DNA of 64,000 nt, taken from the NCBI RefSeq assembly GCF_000026945.1, contig NC_012865.1, positions 620,001 to 684,000 of the forward strand. Reading direction: 5' to 3'. Position numbers and translations under genes: made by a program. Source of the DNA: Candida dubliniensis CD36 (taxonomy: Eukaryota; Ascomycota; Pichiomycetes; Serinales; Debaryomycetaceae). The notes under the pieces are model-generated. The model ran no database searches. It was not told the origin of the DNA and saw only the letters and a list, made by a program, of their open reading frames with translations. Each line of letters opens with the position of its first letter. Within the stretch, counting starts at the first letter, position 1. Positions 35,364-44,784 of this stretch are shown here, in pieces.

Positions 35364-38300
35364 CTACCTTCTTCTTGATCTAGGTTGAAGAATTCTACGA
35401 GGATTAGGAACTGGTGTCACCACTGGCATGTTCATACCACCGGGGGCAGCAACAGGAGGAGCAGGAGTACCAGTAGCTCCAGGCATACTAGGGGCACCAC
35501 CAAATGTAAATGAATTATTATTAGAAGCGCCACCAAATAGCCCTGGTTGTTGTCCAGGTTGTCCAGGTTGTCCGAAAACATTATTAGGTGCACCCACCCC
35601 ACCACTACTAAAAGGCGTAGATGTACCACTTCTATTCTGTTGACCAAATAGACTAGCTGGATCAGGAGTCGATTCTTTACTACCAGCGAAATTAAACAGT
35701 GGAGGTTTAGTACCAGCTGCACCAAACCCACCAGGAGCAACAGTAGGAGCTGACCCACCAAAGTTGAATGCAGGTGTTGTTGGTCGGCTTCCAAATACAT
35801 TTGTCGTTGGAACACCAGCACCAGTACTAGCACCGCCAAAGACATTACTTGTAGCTGGTGTAGAAGTAGAGCTTGGGTTATTCATTCCACCAAACGCATT
35901 AGTACTTGGTGTTGTGCCAGTCTTATTACCAAATATTCCACTGGTATTACTATTTTGATTAAATGCATTATTTGTACTTTGACCAAACGGACTCTTACCA
36001 CCGAATATCCCACCAGATGAACTGGGTGGTTGTGAAGGTTGTCCAAACCCTCCAAACACAGATGTAGTTGGAGGTTGGGATGCAGCACCAAAATTGAATA
36101 TTGATGGCGGTTTATTACTGACAGTTTGTGATGGTGGAGTCACTCCCGCGGCAAATTTGAAACCACTACCGGTCAGAGATTTAGCAGCATCAGCGCCTGT
36201 TGAAGAAGTGGCTGGAGAATCTGGTTTCTTAGCACTAAAAGAAAATGCTGACGTTGTAAGAGGTGCAGCAGATGTAGATTGTGTAACAGCTGGTGAACTC
36301 GACGTTTCCTTCTTCTCTTTATCATCAGTGGTTCCAATACCACCCAAACTAAATGCCGGTTTTGAAGTACTGCTGCCATTGGCACTTGGAAATGAGAATG
36401 GAGTGGACGGTTTATCTGTTGATGGTGTTACAAAATTAAATTTCTTGGTTGCTGACTCTTCGGCTTTCTTTTCATCTGATTCTGTGCTTGCTTTATTAGT
36501 AATACCAAACTTAAACGGGGTCGTTGTTGTACTTGTTGTTGTTGCAGTTGTGGCTGAAGCAGCATCACTATTTGTTTCTCCCTTAGATTCAACACTACTT
36601 TCAGTAGCCTTAGGAGGTGCCCCAAAAATAAACCCTGTACTGGCAGGTTTTGTTGTTGATGTCAATTTGTCTTCTTCCTTAGAATCACTAGTAGCTTTAT
36701 CATCTTTTTGTCCAAATGTGAAAGGAGTTGTAGTGCCACTTTTAGATTTGCCACCAAACAATGAAGTGGTCTCCTGAGGTTTAGCTTCATCTTTAGTGGT
36801 ATCAGGTTTATCAAACGCAAAAGGTGTACTTGAAGGAGTAGCATCTTTCTTCTCACTACCGTTCGACGAAATTGGTGTAGTCGTTGTATTGTTAGATCCA
36901 AAGGAAAATAATGGTTTAGATGTGGTTGAAGACTCAGCTTTGTCAGTAGCCTTGAAGGTATTACCAAATAGACTTGGCTTAGAATCTGCTGTTGTTTGCT
37001 TTTCGGCAGAATCCAAAGACTTGCCAAAGGTAAAACTTGGCTTGTTTGAAGAAGGTGGTGCACCGAATGTAAATTTTGGTTTTTCGGAATTAGATTCAGG
37101 TTCAGTTGAAGATTTGCCAAATAAAGGTTTTGTCGTCGAAGTTGCATCCTTTGCATCATTAGACTTCGAGTTAGTTATACTAAACAACGAAGGTGTTGTT
37201 GAACCATTTTCCTTATTACCAAAAAGTGAAGGTGTTGCTGGTTTTGAAGTATTTGTAGACCCAAACAGGAAGGATGGTACTGAGGATGGTACTGAAGGTT
37301 TGTCCTCCTTTTCAGAATCAGAAAAGTTTCTTTTCTTTTTAGGAGCTTCTTCTGATGATACATGTTTGGAACCAAATAAACCAGTTTTTGCACTTTGATT
37401 TGGTTCTGTACTTTTCACACTTTCTGGGACAGTTTCTTTGGCCAATTTGGATTTTGCCAATAATTCTTGGTTTTGTTTCCGATCATTAATAATACTCTCA
37501 AAATCATTTTTCTTGATATCAAACTTGAACCCAGATGATGGACCAGTAGTTGGTTTATTTAGTTTAGAATTTTCCACAACATCTGGTTCTTTTAGTTTTA
37601 TTATATCAGCTATAGAACTCGAACTGGTTTTTTCCAAATATTCTGGATCTAGTGTTAATTTTGCATTATTGTTCAACCCAAAGGTTTCACGATCACGACC
37701 AGTTTTATTACCAAAAGTTTTGAAACTTGGTTCCTCATCTTCACGAGGTATTATTTGTGTCATTGATTTGTCTTGTGTTTTTGGGTGAGAATTGAATTTT
37801 GGTTTAGTGATGCTTCCTAAAGCACCATTAAAAGATGATGTTGAGGAAACTGGTTTCTCTTCGTTAACATCATACAAAAACTCTTTCATGGCAAATCCTT
37901 TTCTTTTCGGTTTTTTCTTAGGTCGAGATATTTCACTTCTATCAAATGACGATGGTGGTGATCTTTTTTTGAAATTCAATTTCGTCAGCAAATAATTAAA
38001 ATCATGTGTTTGAGTTGAAATTTCCACTTTATTGGTTCCTGGAATTCGCTTACTAGTAGTTTCATTAGGATTGATCATATACTTTATCCGCTTCTGTAAG
38101 GATTCCGATAATTCAATAGATCGCTTCAACTGTAACAATTGATATCTTTCACGAGGATCTAAATTGATAAATGGAGGACGCACAAGATTTCCATCCTCAT
38201 CTTGATACAATGATCCGAATTCTTTCTGCACTACTAATGCCCCTTCATTATACACAACACTACTTCCATCACTAACTTTGTCGTCATAATCATCATCTTC

Positions 38301-38861
38301 ATTTTCATTAAACCTTGTTGCACCGGTAATAATATCGGAATTGGGTGCAGTTGGTAAATTCACAAATGGTGAGACATCACGACTCATTGAGAAATCTTCA
38401 ACGTCACTAGTTCCAATTGATCTACTATAATTGTCTTTTGTTGTCACTCGAACTTCTAAATCATTATTTAATTCCTCTTCACTGGTTTTCAAATCGTTAC
38501 ATATAATCAGATAAGATCTTAACTTATTCTGTGGTAATGATGACGAGTTAAAAACTGATGATCGTGGTATTCCTGATGCTGGAGGGTGTCCTTGAATGGA
38601 CAAACGTTTTCTTTTATCTGATGATTCAAAATTTGTTAACAATGGTCCATCTAAATCTATATCGTTATCAATTCGCTCAGGTTTTCTTCCACGTGGAGAA
38701 TATGTTGAAGATTGATTGAATATAGAAGAAGCATTTGCCGTTGCAGTAGTTGAAGGTTTGAGTTTCAAAGAACCATTGGATAATTTATTCGATGATTCAG
38801 TTGGGTTTTGATTAAAAGATGTCTCGGTATTAGGACTTAATGATCTTCTTCTATCTGGCAT
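35364..38861 (-). CDS. NUP1: FxFG nucleoporin, Nup1-like
   Basis: This is a nuclear-basket FG nucleoporin that offers docking sites for karyopherins. The 1165-residue protein has a basic Ser-rich N terminus and a conserved-looking helical patch (about 230-275, PPFINLDPRERYQLLQLKRS). Many FxFG and xFG repeats spread over about residues 500-1130, for example FTFG, FKFG, FNFG and LFG units in Ser/Thr/Lys-rich spacers. The end, NPRRILQPRSRRR, is basic and resembles the karyopherin-binding tail of yeast Nup1. A PPLLPILP...RLRLLREK patch of yeast Nup1 is the counterpart I see for the helical patch. Nup60 or another FxFG protein is the alternative. The start is the ATG at 38861. It is divergent from NAM2. 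Confidence 0.8.
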   Translation of the reverse strand: MPDRRRSLSPNTETSFNQNPTESSNKLSNGSLKLKPSTTATANASSIFNQSSTYSPRGRKPERIDNDIDLDGPLLTNFESSDKRKRLSIQGHPPASGIPRSSVFNSSSLPQNKLRSYLIICNDLKTSEEELNNDLEVRVTTKDNYSRSIGTSDVEDFSMSRDVSPFVNLPTAPNSDIITGATRFNENEDDDYDDKVSDGSSVVYNEGALVVQKEFGSLYQDEDGNLVRPPFINLDPRERYQLLQLKRSIELSESLQKRIKYMINPNETTSKRIPGTNKVEISTQTHDFNYLLTKLNFKKRSPPSSFDRSEISRPKKKPKRKGFAMKEFLYDVNEEKPVSSTSSFNGALGSITKPKFNSHPKTQDKSMTQIIPREDEEPSFKTFGNKTGRDRETFGLNNNAKLTLDPEYLEKTSSSSIADIIKLKEPDVVENSKLNKPTTGPSSGFKFDIKKNDFESIINDRKQNQELLAKSKLAKETVPESVKSTEPNQSAKTGLFGSKHVSSEEAPKKKRNFSDSEKEDKPSVPSSVPSFLFGSTNTSKPATPSLFGNKENGSTTPSLFSITNSKSNDAKDATSTTKPLFGKSSTEPESNSEKPKFTFGAPPSSNKPSFTFGKSLDSAEKQTTADSKPSLFGNTFKATDKAESSTTSKPLFSFGSNNTTTTPISSNGSEKKDATPSSTPFAFDKPDTTKDEAKPQETTSLFGGKSKSGTTTPFTFGQKDDKATSDSKEEDKLTSTTKPASTGFIFGAPPKATESSVESKGETNSDAASATTATTTSTTTTPFKFGITNKASTESDEKKAEESATKKFNFVTPSTDKPSTPFSFPSANGSSTSKPAFSLGGIGTTDDKEKKETSSSPAVTQSTSAAPLTTSAFSFSAKKPDSPATSSTGADAAKSLTGSGFKFAAGVTPPSQTVSNKPPSIFNFGAASQPPTTSVFGGFGQPSQPPSSSGGIFGGKSPFGQSTNNAFNQNSNTSGIFGNKTGTTPSTNAFGGMNNPSSTSTPATSNVFGGASTGAGVPTTNVFGSRPTTPAFNFGGSAPTVAPGGFGAAGTKPPLFNFAGSKESTPDPASLFGQQNRSGTSTPFSSGGVGAPNNVFGQPGQPGQQPGLFGGASNNNSFTFGGAPSMPGATGTPAPPVAAPGGMNMPVVTPVPNPRRILQPRSRRR

Positions 38862-39173
38862 TGATTGTTTTTTGGTATTTCTATTACTTCTTGTGGTACA
38901 AGTGATGGATTGAAGATGCGAATAGATGAGATTGATTGATTGATGGTGGTGATGAAGATGATGATCTCTTTCGATGTTTTTTTTTTTTTTTTTTTTTTTT
39001 TTGCTTCCTAGTAAAATTGAGCAACAAGAATATTGCTATTGAAAAGTAGTGTAGGATGGTCAAGTTCAATTTTTTTTTTTTTTCATAGAGATCTTTTTAC
39101 ACCACCCAGAAGTTAGATCTTGGATCAACCACTTTGTAATATAAACCCCCAGTCCGTATTTCTCCGGTTTGGA
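38862..39173. other. Divergent promoter between the NUP1-like gene and NAM2
   Basis: This 312-base region contains a 24-base T run (38978-39002), a second T run (39071-39083) and GATTGATT repeats. No separate gene is supported. Confidence 0.55.
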
Positions 39174-41945
39174 ATGATAAAACACGTTGAAACCATCCAC
39201 CGGGTACGGTATTCAACGGCAACTGTTGCTAAAAAAATTCAATTTTCTAAATTGGATGAAAAATGGAGAGCAAAATGGAAATCACAATCACCCACTGGTT
39301 CACTACATCCAACAAAACATCTAATACCAGAAACAAATGAAAAATTTTACTCATTAGCAATGTTCCCATATCCTTCTGGTGTACTACATATTGGTCATCT
39401 TCGAGTATATACCATCAGTGATGTGGTGGCACGATATAAACGATCCAAAGGATTCAATGTAATCCATCCTATGGGATGGGATGCCTTTGGATTGCCTGCA
39501 GAAAATGCTGCTGTAGAAAGAAATATTAATCCTTCGGAATGGACTGAGACAAATATTGCCAAAATGAAAAACCAAATGGAAACTTTTTTGGCCGATTTTG
39601 ATTGGCAACGTGAAGTTAATACTAGTTCACCAGAGTACTATAAATGGACACAAAAAATATTCTTGATGTTGTTTGAACGAGGATTGGCTTATAGGAAAGC
39701 CGCAGAAATAAATTGGGATCCTGTTGATAATACAGTGCTTGCTAATGAACAAGTAGATGCTGAAGGAAGATCATGGAGAAGTGGAGCCATTGTTGAAAAA
39801 AGAAATTTGGAACAATGGTTTATTGGAATAACCAAATATGCCAAAGAATTAAATTATGATTTGAAAAATTTGCCCGATTGGCCAGAAAAAGTTAAAATAA
39901 TGCAAAAGAATTGGATTGGTGAATCGAATGGGGTCGAAATTAATATTCCAGTGAACTTCCCTGGGTTAGAACATGTAACAGTATTCACTTCTCGTCCAGA
40001 TACATTATTTAGTATGCAATTTGTAGCATTGGCATTGACTCATCCCATTGTGGAAGCAGCATCAAGGGAAGATCAAGAATTAGCGGCATTCGTTGAGTCT
40101 GCAAAATTAATTGATGATCCAACATCGAAAGCAGGCTATATGTTGAAAAATATAAAGGCATCTATTCCAATTGACGTCAATAACAAAATTAAGAAAACCT
40201 ATGATATTCCAGTTTATGCTGCGCCATATGTATTAGGAAACTATGGTCATGGGGCAGTTATGGGTTGTCCTGGACATGATGAAAGAGATTTTGAATTTTG
40301 GAAATTGAATGGATTAAAAGGCGTACCAGCGGTTCAAATTATTGCTCCTAAAAAGCAAAATGCGAAAGACGATTATCCATATACTTTGAAAAAGGGGACA
40401 TTAGAAGATTCATCAGTATTGCCTCATGGATTGAGTGATATTGGAGAATACAAGGGTAAAACAATTGAAAAAGCTACCCAAATGATCACTGATTGTTTAA
40501 AGTCACATTCTTTAGGTAATTATACTACACAATTTAAAATAAGAGATTGGCTTATTAGTAGACAAAGATACTGGGGTGCGCCAATTCCAATTGTTCATTG
40601 TCAAGATTGTGGGCCTGTGGCTGTTCCAGATAAAGATTTACCAGTTGTATTGCCCGATGTTAAGGGGAAACATTTTGGCAAGGGGAACCCATTAGGAAAT
40701 ATTGAAGAATTTGTAAATTGTAAATGTCCTTCTTGTGGTAAAGATGCTAAAAGAGAAACTGATACTATGGATACGTTTATGGATTCGTCATGGTACTTTT
40801 TCCGATACTTGGATTCAAAGAATGAAAATTTACCTATTGGAACTGAGACTAGTAAACAAATGCCTGTGGATTTATATGTTGGAGGTGTTGAACACGCAAT
40901 TTTGCATTTATTGTATTCTAGATTTATTGCTAAATTCCTTAGCGATTGTGGATTATGGGATGGTGAACCTCATCATAAGGAACCTTTCAAGAAACTAGTT
41001 ACTCAAGGAATGGTTCATGGTAAAACATTTAGTGATACTGTAACCGGGAAATTCTTAATACCTGAGGAACTTGATTTCACTGATCCAACTAACCCAGTTA
41101 TCAAAGCTACTGGTAAGGCTCCTGTAGTTACTTTTGAAAAAATGTCAAAATCTAAGCATAATGGTGCTGATCCTGGTGAATTTATTGAAAAATATGGTGC
41201 TGATGTAATTAGAGCCCATTTACTTTTCCTGGCCCCAGTTTCTGATACTCTCAACTGGCAAGAAGAGCAAATTTCCGGTACAGATAGATGGTTGAGACGC
41301 GTGATTCAATTGGGTGATTCTATAACTGAAATACCAAAAAATCAATTCAAAACTGAAAGTTCAGGCTCACTGCAGACTTTCCAAAATGTTAACTTAAACA
41401 AAGTACGTTATGATACTATTGAATTTAATAGTCAAGAACTTGAACTTTATAATTCTGTCCAAGGATACGTTCAATCAATTGCATCCTCCATTGAAGTTAA
41501 GTTTTCACTCAATACCATTGTGTCCGATTTGATGAAAATGACAAATACCATAAGTGAGGCCATTAAAGACACCAAGACTTACAACCAAGATTTGATTTTC
41601 GATAGCTATCAAAAATTATTGATTTGCACGTCTTCTGTTACTCCTGCCACTGCTGAAGAATGTTGGGAAAGATTTGCTCTCAATCAAGGCAAACCAGCAC
41701 CAAATTCAATTTTCCTTGAACAATATCCAACTGATACCCCCATTGAATCTAACTTGACTATGTATAATATATTTATCAATGGTAAACATAGAGGAACAAT
41801 GGAAGCCCCAAAATCATTTGCTAAAGAATCCGAGTCTGAAATTGTTAAACAAATCTCAGGCATTGAGAAATTCAATGATCTCATTGTTGGACCTGTAAAG
41901 AAAGTAATTGCAAAACCTAGTATCATCAGTATAGTTTTCAAATAG
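39174..41945 (+). CDS. NAM2: Mitochondrial leucyl-tRNA synthetase
   Basis: This class I aminoacyl-tRNA synthetase charges mitochondrial tRNA-Leu; the yeast orthologue also helps splice group I introns. The 923-residue protein (yeast 894) starts with a mitochondrial targeting sequence rich in Arg, His, Ser and Thr. The HIGH motif is exact at residues 72-75 and KMSKS at 656-660. The CP1 editing insertion lies between them, with a VFTSRPDTLFSMQF stretch typical of the editing site and the KDAKRETDTMDTFMDSSWYF catalytic block after it. I chose the ATG at 39174. The open frame continues upstream only to a TTG at 39120, and the extra 18 residues are not needed. Confidence 0.96.
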   Translation: MIKHVETIHRVRYSTATVAKKIQFSKLDEKWRAKWKSQSPTGSLHPTKHLIPETNEKFYSLAMFPYPSGVLHIGHLRVYTISDVVARYKRSKGFNVIHPMGWDAFGLPAENAAVERNINPSEWTETNIAKMKNQMETFLADFDWQREVNTSSPEYYKWTQKIFLMLFERGLAYRKAAEINWDPVDNTVLANEQVDAEGRSWRSGAIVEKRNLEQWFIGITKYAKELNYDLKNLPDWPEKVKIMQKNWIGESNGVEINIPVNFPGLEHVTVFTSRPDTLFSMQFVALALTHPIVEAASREDQELAAFVESAKLIDDPTSKAGYMLKNIKASIPIDVNNKIKKTYDIPVYAAPYVLGNYGHGAVMGCPGHDERDFEFWKLNGLKGVPAVQIIAPKKQNAKDDYPYTLKKGTLEDSSVLPHGLSDIGEYKGKTIEKATQMITDCLKSHSLGNYTTQFKIRDWLISRQRYWGAPIPIVHCQDCGPVAVPDKDLPVVLPDVKGKHFGKGNPLGNIEEFVNCKCPSCGKDAKRETDTMDTFMDSSWYFFRYLDSKNENLPIGTETSKQMPVDLYVGGVEHAILHLLYSRFIAKFLSDCGLWDGEPHHKEPFKKLVTQGMVHGKTFSDTVTGKFLIPEELDFTDPTNPVIKATGKAPVVTFEKMSKSKHNGADPGEFIEKYGADVIRAHLLFLAPVSDTLNWQEEQISGTDRWLRRVIQLGDSITEIPKNQFKTESSGSLQTFQNVNLNKVRYDTIEFNSQELELYNSVQGYVQSIASSIEVKFSLNTIVSDLMKMTNTISEAIKDTKTYNQDLIFDSYQKLLICTSSVTPATAEECWERFALNQGKPAPNSIFLEQYPTDTPIESNLTMYNIFINGKHRGTMEAPKSFAKESESEIVKQISGIEKFNDLIVGPVKKVIAKPSIISIVFK

Positions 41946-42060
41946 AAGATGAGGGACTAGATAGATCACTTACTTGTATATAAATCGTAACTTCCACATC
42001 AATTAAATTTTTGTATATATATACACATATCTATATTCTATTTACAAGCATGTAAGAGTA

Positions 42061-44358
42061 TTAATATCCACGTTTCATAACGTAAGTTTTGAAATCCTGT
42101 CTTTTTATTTTCCCATGATGTTTGACTTGAGTCACTTGTGCCACTTTTCTTACTGCTTCAGCCAATTCTAAACTTCCAAGTTTCATAGCGGCATTATTAA
42201 GAACACCTAATTCACGCCAACTCCATGGGAAACGATCAATTGACAGTAATACAACTGCATAAGCATCTTCTAATAAATTCATATTTGTCCAACATTCCAC
42301 CAAATATCCAGCAAATTGGAAATCATCTTGATGTTGTTGCTTTGGTGACAATGATTTAAAACTATTGGATTTTCTAAATTGTCCTCTTTCATGAAGTATT
42401 TCCTGTGCAAATCCATAGTTTTTAAATTTTCCAGCTGCTTTAATAGCAAGATTGTAAAGGTATGAATCACGTGGTGCCTTAAATTGATTATCGTTTATAT
42501 TTTGCTGGAGTTGGTTAAGAATTGGTGATCTTATCACACTAGTATTACTCAGGGTGTTTTGTTGTTCAGTGGCGGTTACCGTCTCAGTTGGCTCATCTTG
42601 CTGTGGCTCGATAATTTCGATTTCTCTAACTTTTGGTATACCATCTTTATTCAAATATGATGCACTGTTGAATCGGTTTTTGAATTCAGTAAAATCATCA
42701 AGTTCAAGAGCAATAGATACATATGAGGCAACCAATGTTTGTTGTCTTAAAAATGATGGATTGTTCATAACTGTATGGGCCCAAATAGCACTTGATTCAG
42801 CTAACACAAATTTTGAGTCTGGAATATGGGAAGATGGTAAAAATGGGAATCCATGTATAGGTTTACTAAAATCAACATCTTGTAAAATATTCTCTCTAAA
42901 CAATTGACCTTTATGATTTAATAATATCAAATATCTTTCCTTTCTTTTATGTGGTGGAACATATTTGGAATAAGATAAAATCAAGTATCTAAATGCCCTG
43001 ACTGTAACTGAGTTTGTTTGAAGCATTTTATAGAAAAGTGCTCTGGTTAATTCAACATCACCATCTCTTGCAGCAATATAAAGCATGTGCTCATATGTTT
43101 GTAAATTTGGAACCCAACCATGATCATAAATTTGGAACAAAAAGTTCCATGCCTGAGTTTTAAACTGTTTCAGTCTTGAGCATCCTTTAGCTAATGTCGA
43201 AAGTAAATTCTGATTCACATTCATACCTTTGTCTTTGAGTTCGTAATACAAATCCAATGCCTTTTCAATCTCTCGATGCATGATACAGGAAACTATAACA
43301 TCAGTATAGACTTTTTCATCTGGTTGGGTTTTTTGAGATAAAAATTTCATTGAATCGAAAGTTTCCAATGCCTTTTGGTGATCCTTTTGGTAAAAAATGT
43401 ATCCTCTGACTATGGATGTATAAATCATTTTCAGTATTTCAATATTTTTCGTTTTCATCAATGCCAAAATTCCATCAATTTTCTCCATATGATTGTTTTT
43501 CACTTGTGCAAGTATCATGGTTTCATAATGATCAATTTTCAAATCTGTTTGTTTCGATATTTCTTGAAAATATTTATCAATCAATTGCATTTGTGTATCG
43601 GAGATTTTATCCCCTAAAGTTAATGAACGGACAAACATATAGTAGATTGGATGGGGTATACTCATTTCTGCTTTATTGTACATATTCTCAATTATAGGAA
43701 TCAAACCTTTCAAATTCTTGGGTGGGATTTTCAGAAAAAACTTGGAGATGGTTCGTTTAGATAAACCAGAAAGACCACCAGCTTGGTCTAATTGTGATAG
43801 CAATAGCTTCCAATTATTTTCTACTTGTTTTTCGGGTAATTTGCTATTACTGCTTTTCTCTGGCACTAAAAGTTCGGATAATAATCCTAAACGTTCTTTG
43901 ATTTCATCGGGGATATCTAACCCAGGGGGTGGTGGTGGTGGGGCTACTTCCACTGACAGTTTTTTAGTTCCGGAAATTTGTCCAAAAATATCATCAGTGG
44001 CTTCTTCTATATCTATGGGAGGTAATTGGGAGGTATCTGGTTTTTCAGCTGACGTTAATGAATCGTTTTCTTGTTCTGGTTTTAAATGTTGGGCGATGAC
44101 TTTAGTGAAACTTCGAAGATCTTTCAATTCTTTTTTAATCTGAGTAGGTAGTTTTTCTGAAACTCCAACAGTTCTTGATGTTTGATTCCGATCGGTTATT
44201 CTAGATTGTTTGATATCTCCACCTTCCTTATTTGATGATCTGGGTTTTAATGGAGGTATTCTTCTCTTTCGCTTATTGGTAAGACTGTTGCTTGGCACAA
44301 ATAAAGACCGTTTAAATACTAGACTCGGTACATTATTGCCTCTTATTAGTCGTATCAT
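42061..44358 (-). CDS. CCM1: Mitochondrial PPR protein, Ccm1-like
   Basis: This pentatricopeptide-repeat protein probably acts in mitochondrial RNA processing. The 765-residue protein begins with a basic targeting sequence (MIRLIRGNNVPSLVFKRSLF) and has a proline run near residue 145. About six to eight PPR-like helical pairs lie at residues 250-480 (for example KVYTDVIVSCIMHREIEKAL and TYEHMLYIAARDGDVELTRA), with further helical repeats towards the C terminus. The RALFYKMLQTNSVTVRAFRYLILSYSKY-like block is a pattern I associate with Ccm1, which is needed for 15S rRNA stability and intron removal in yeast. Other fungal PPR factors are possible. It is convergent with NAM2, another mitochondrial translation gene, and divergent from CMR2. 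Confidence 0.7.
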   Translation of the reverse strand: MIRLIRGNNVPSLVFKRSLFVPSNSLTNKRKRRIPPLKPRSSNKEGGDIKQSRITDRNQTSRTVGVSEKLPTQIKKELKDLRSFTKVIAQHLKPEQENDSLTSAEKPDTSQLPPIDIEEATDDIFGQISGTKKLSVEVAPPPPPPGLDIPDEIKERLGLLSELLVPEKSSNSKLPEKQVENNWKLLLSQLDQAGGLSGLSKRTISKFFLKIPPKNLKGLIPIIENMYNKAEMSIPHPIYYMFVRSLTLGDKISDTQMQLIDKYFQEISKQTDLKIDHYETMILAQVKNNHMEKIDGILALMKTKNIEILKMIYTSIVRGYIFYQKDHQKALETFDSMKFLSQKTQPDEKVYTDVIVSCIMHREIEKALDLYYELKDKGMNVNQNLLSTLAKGCSRLKQFKTQAWNFLFQIYDHGWVPNLQTYEHMLYIAARDGDVELTRALFYKMLQTNSVTVRAFRYLILSYSKYVPPHKRKERYLILLNHKGQLFRENILQDVDFSKPIHGFPFLPSSHIPDSKFVLAESSAIWAHTVMNNPSFLRQQTLVASYVSIALELDDFTEFKNRFNSASYLNKDGIPKVREIEIIEPQQDEPTETVTATEQQNTLSNTSVIRSPILNQLQQNINDNQFKAPRDSYLYNLAIKAAGKFKNYGFAQEILHERGQFRKSNSFKSLSPKQQHQDDFQFAGYLVECWTNMNLLEDAYAVVLLSIDRFPWSWRELGVLNNAAMKLGSLELAEAVRKVAQVTQVKHHGKIKRQDFKTYVMKRGY

Positions 44359-44784
44359 ATTTTTCCCTCCCTAATTTGGTGTAGTATCTAATATGGGTTC
44401 AATAACATCTATAACTAATAATTGAAAATGAAAAATAAGCTAAAAAAAAAAAAAAATTTTTTAGTGTATTGTGATGTGATTATGTAAGCGATGTTATAAT
44501 ATGTTGCTTTTTTTTTTTGGGCTTAAGGACACACACACAGCTAAAACAGCCAACAAGAAGAAAAAATTTGTTCTCCAACTTGTCTTGATTCTATTTAATA
44601 ATTATCAAACTATCCTTCCTCTTTCCAATACAACATCAACTATTCTTAATAGTAATATCACAACTTTGTTTAATATCTTTCGTTAAATCTTTAAACAATT
44701 ATTTAATCTTTATATGGATTATTCAAATTCCTTCTAATCTTTTTTTTTATTTCTTTTTTTTTTTTTTTCATTCTTAATTCTTTA
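44359..44784. other. Divergent promoter between the CCM1-like gene and CMR2
   Basis: This 426-base region contains poly-A (44441-44455) and poly-T runs and an AT-rich 5' leader before CMR2. No separate gene was recognised. Confidence 0.55.

Noticed and set aside
36094..37398. Long plus-strand frames opposite the NUP1-like gene (200 and 227 codons)
   Set aside because: They are mirror frames of the repetitive FG coding sequence, with Val/Leu-rich translation and no domain.
39120..39173. 18-residue extension of NAM2
   Set aside because: It starts at TTG; the ATG at 39174 directly begins a mitochondrial targeting sequence.
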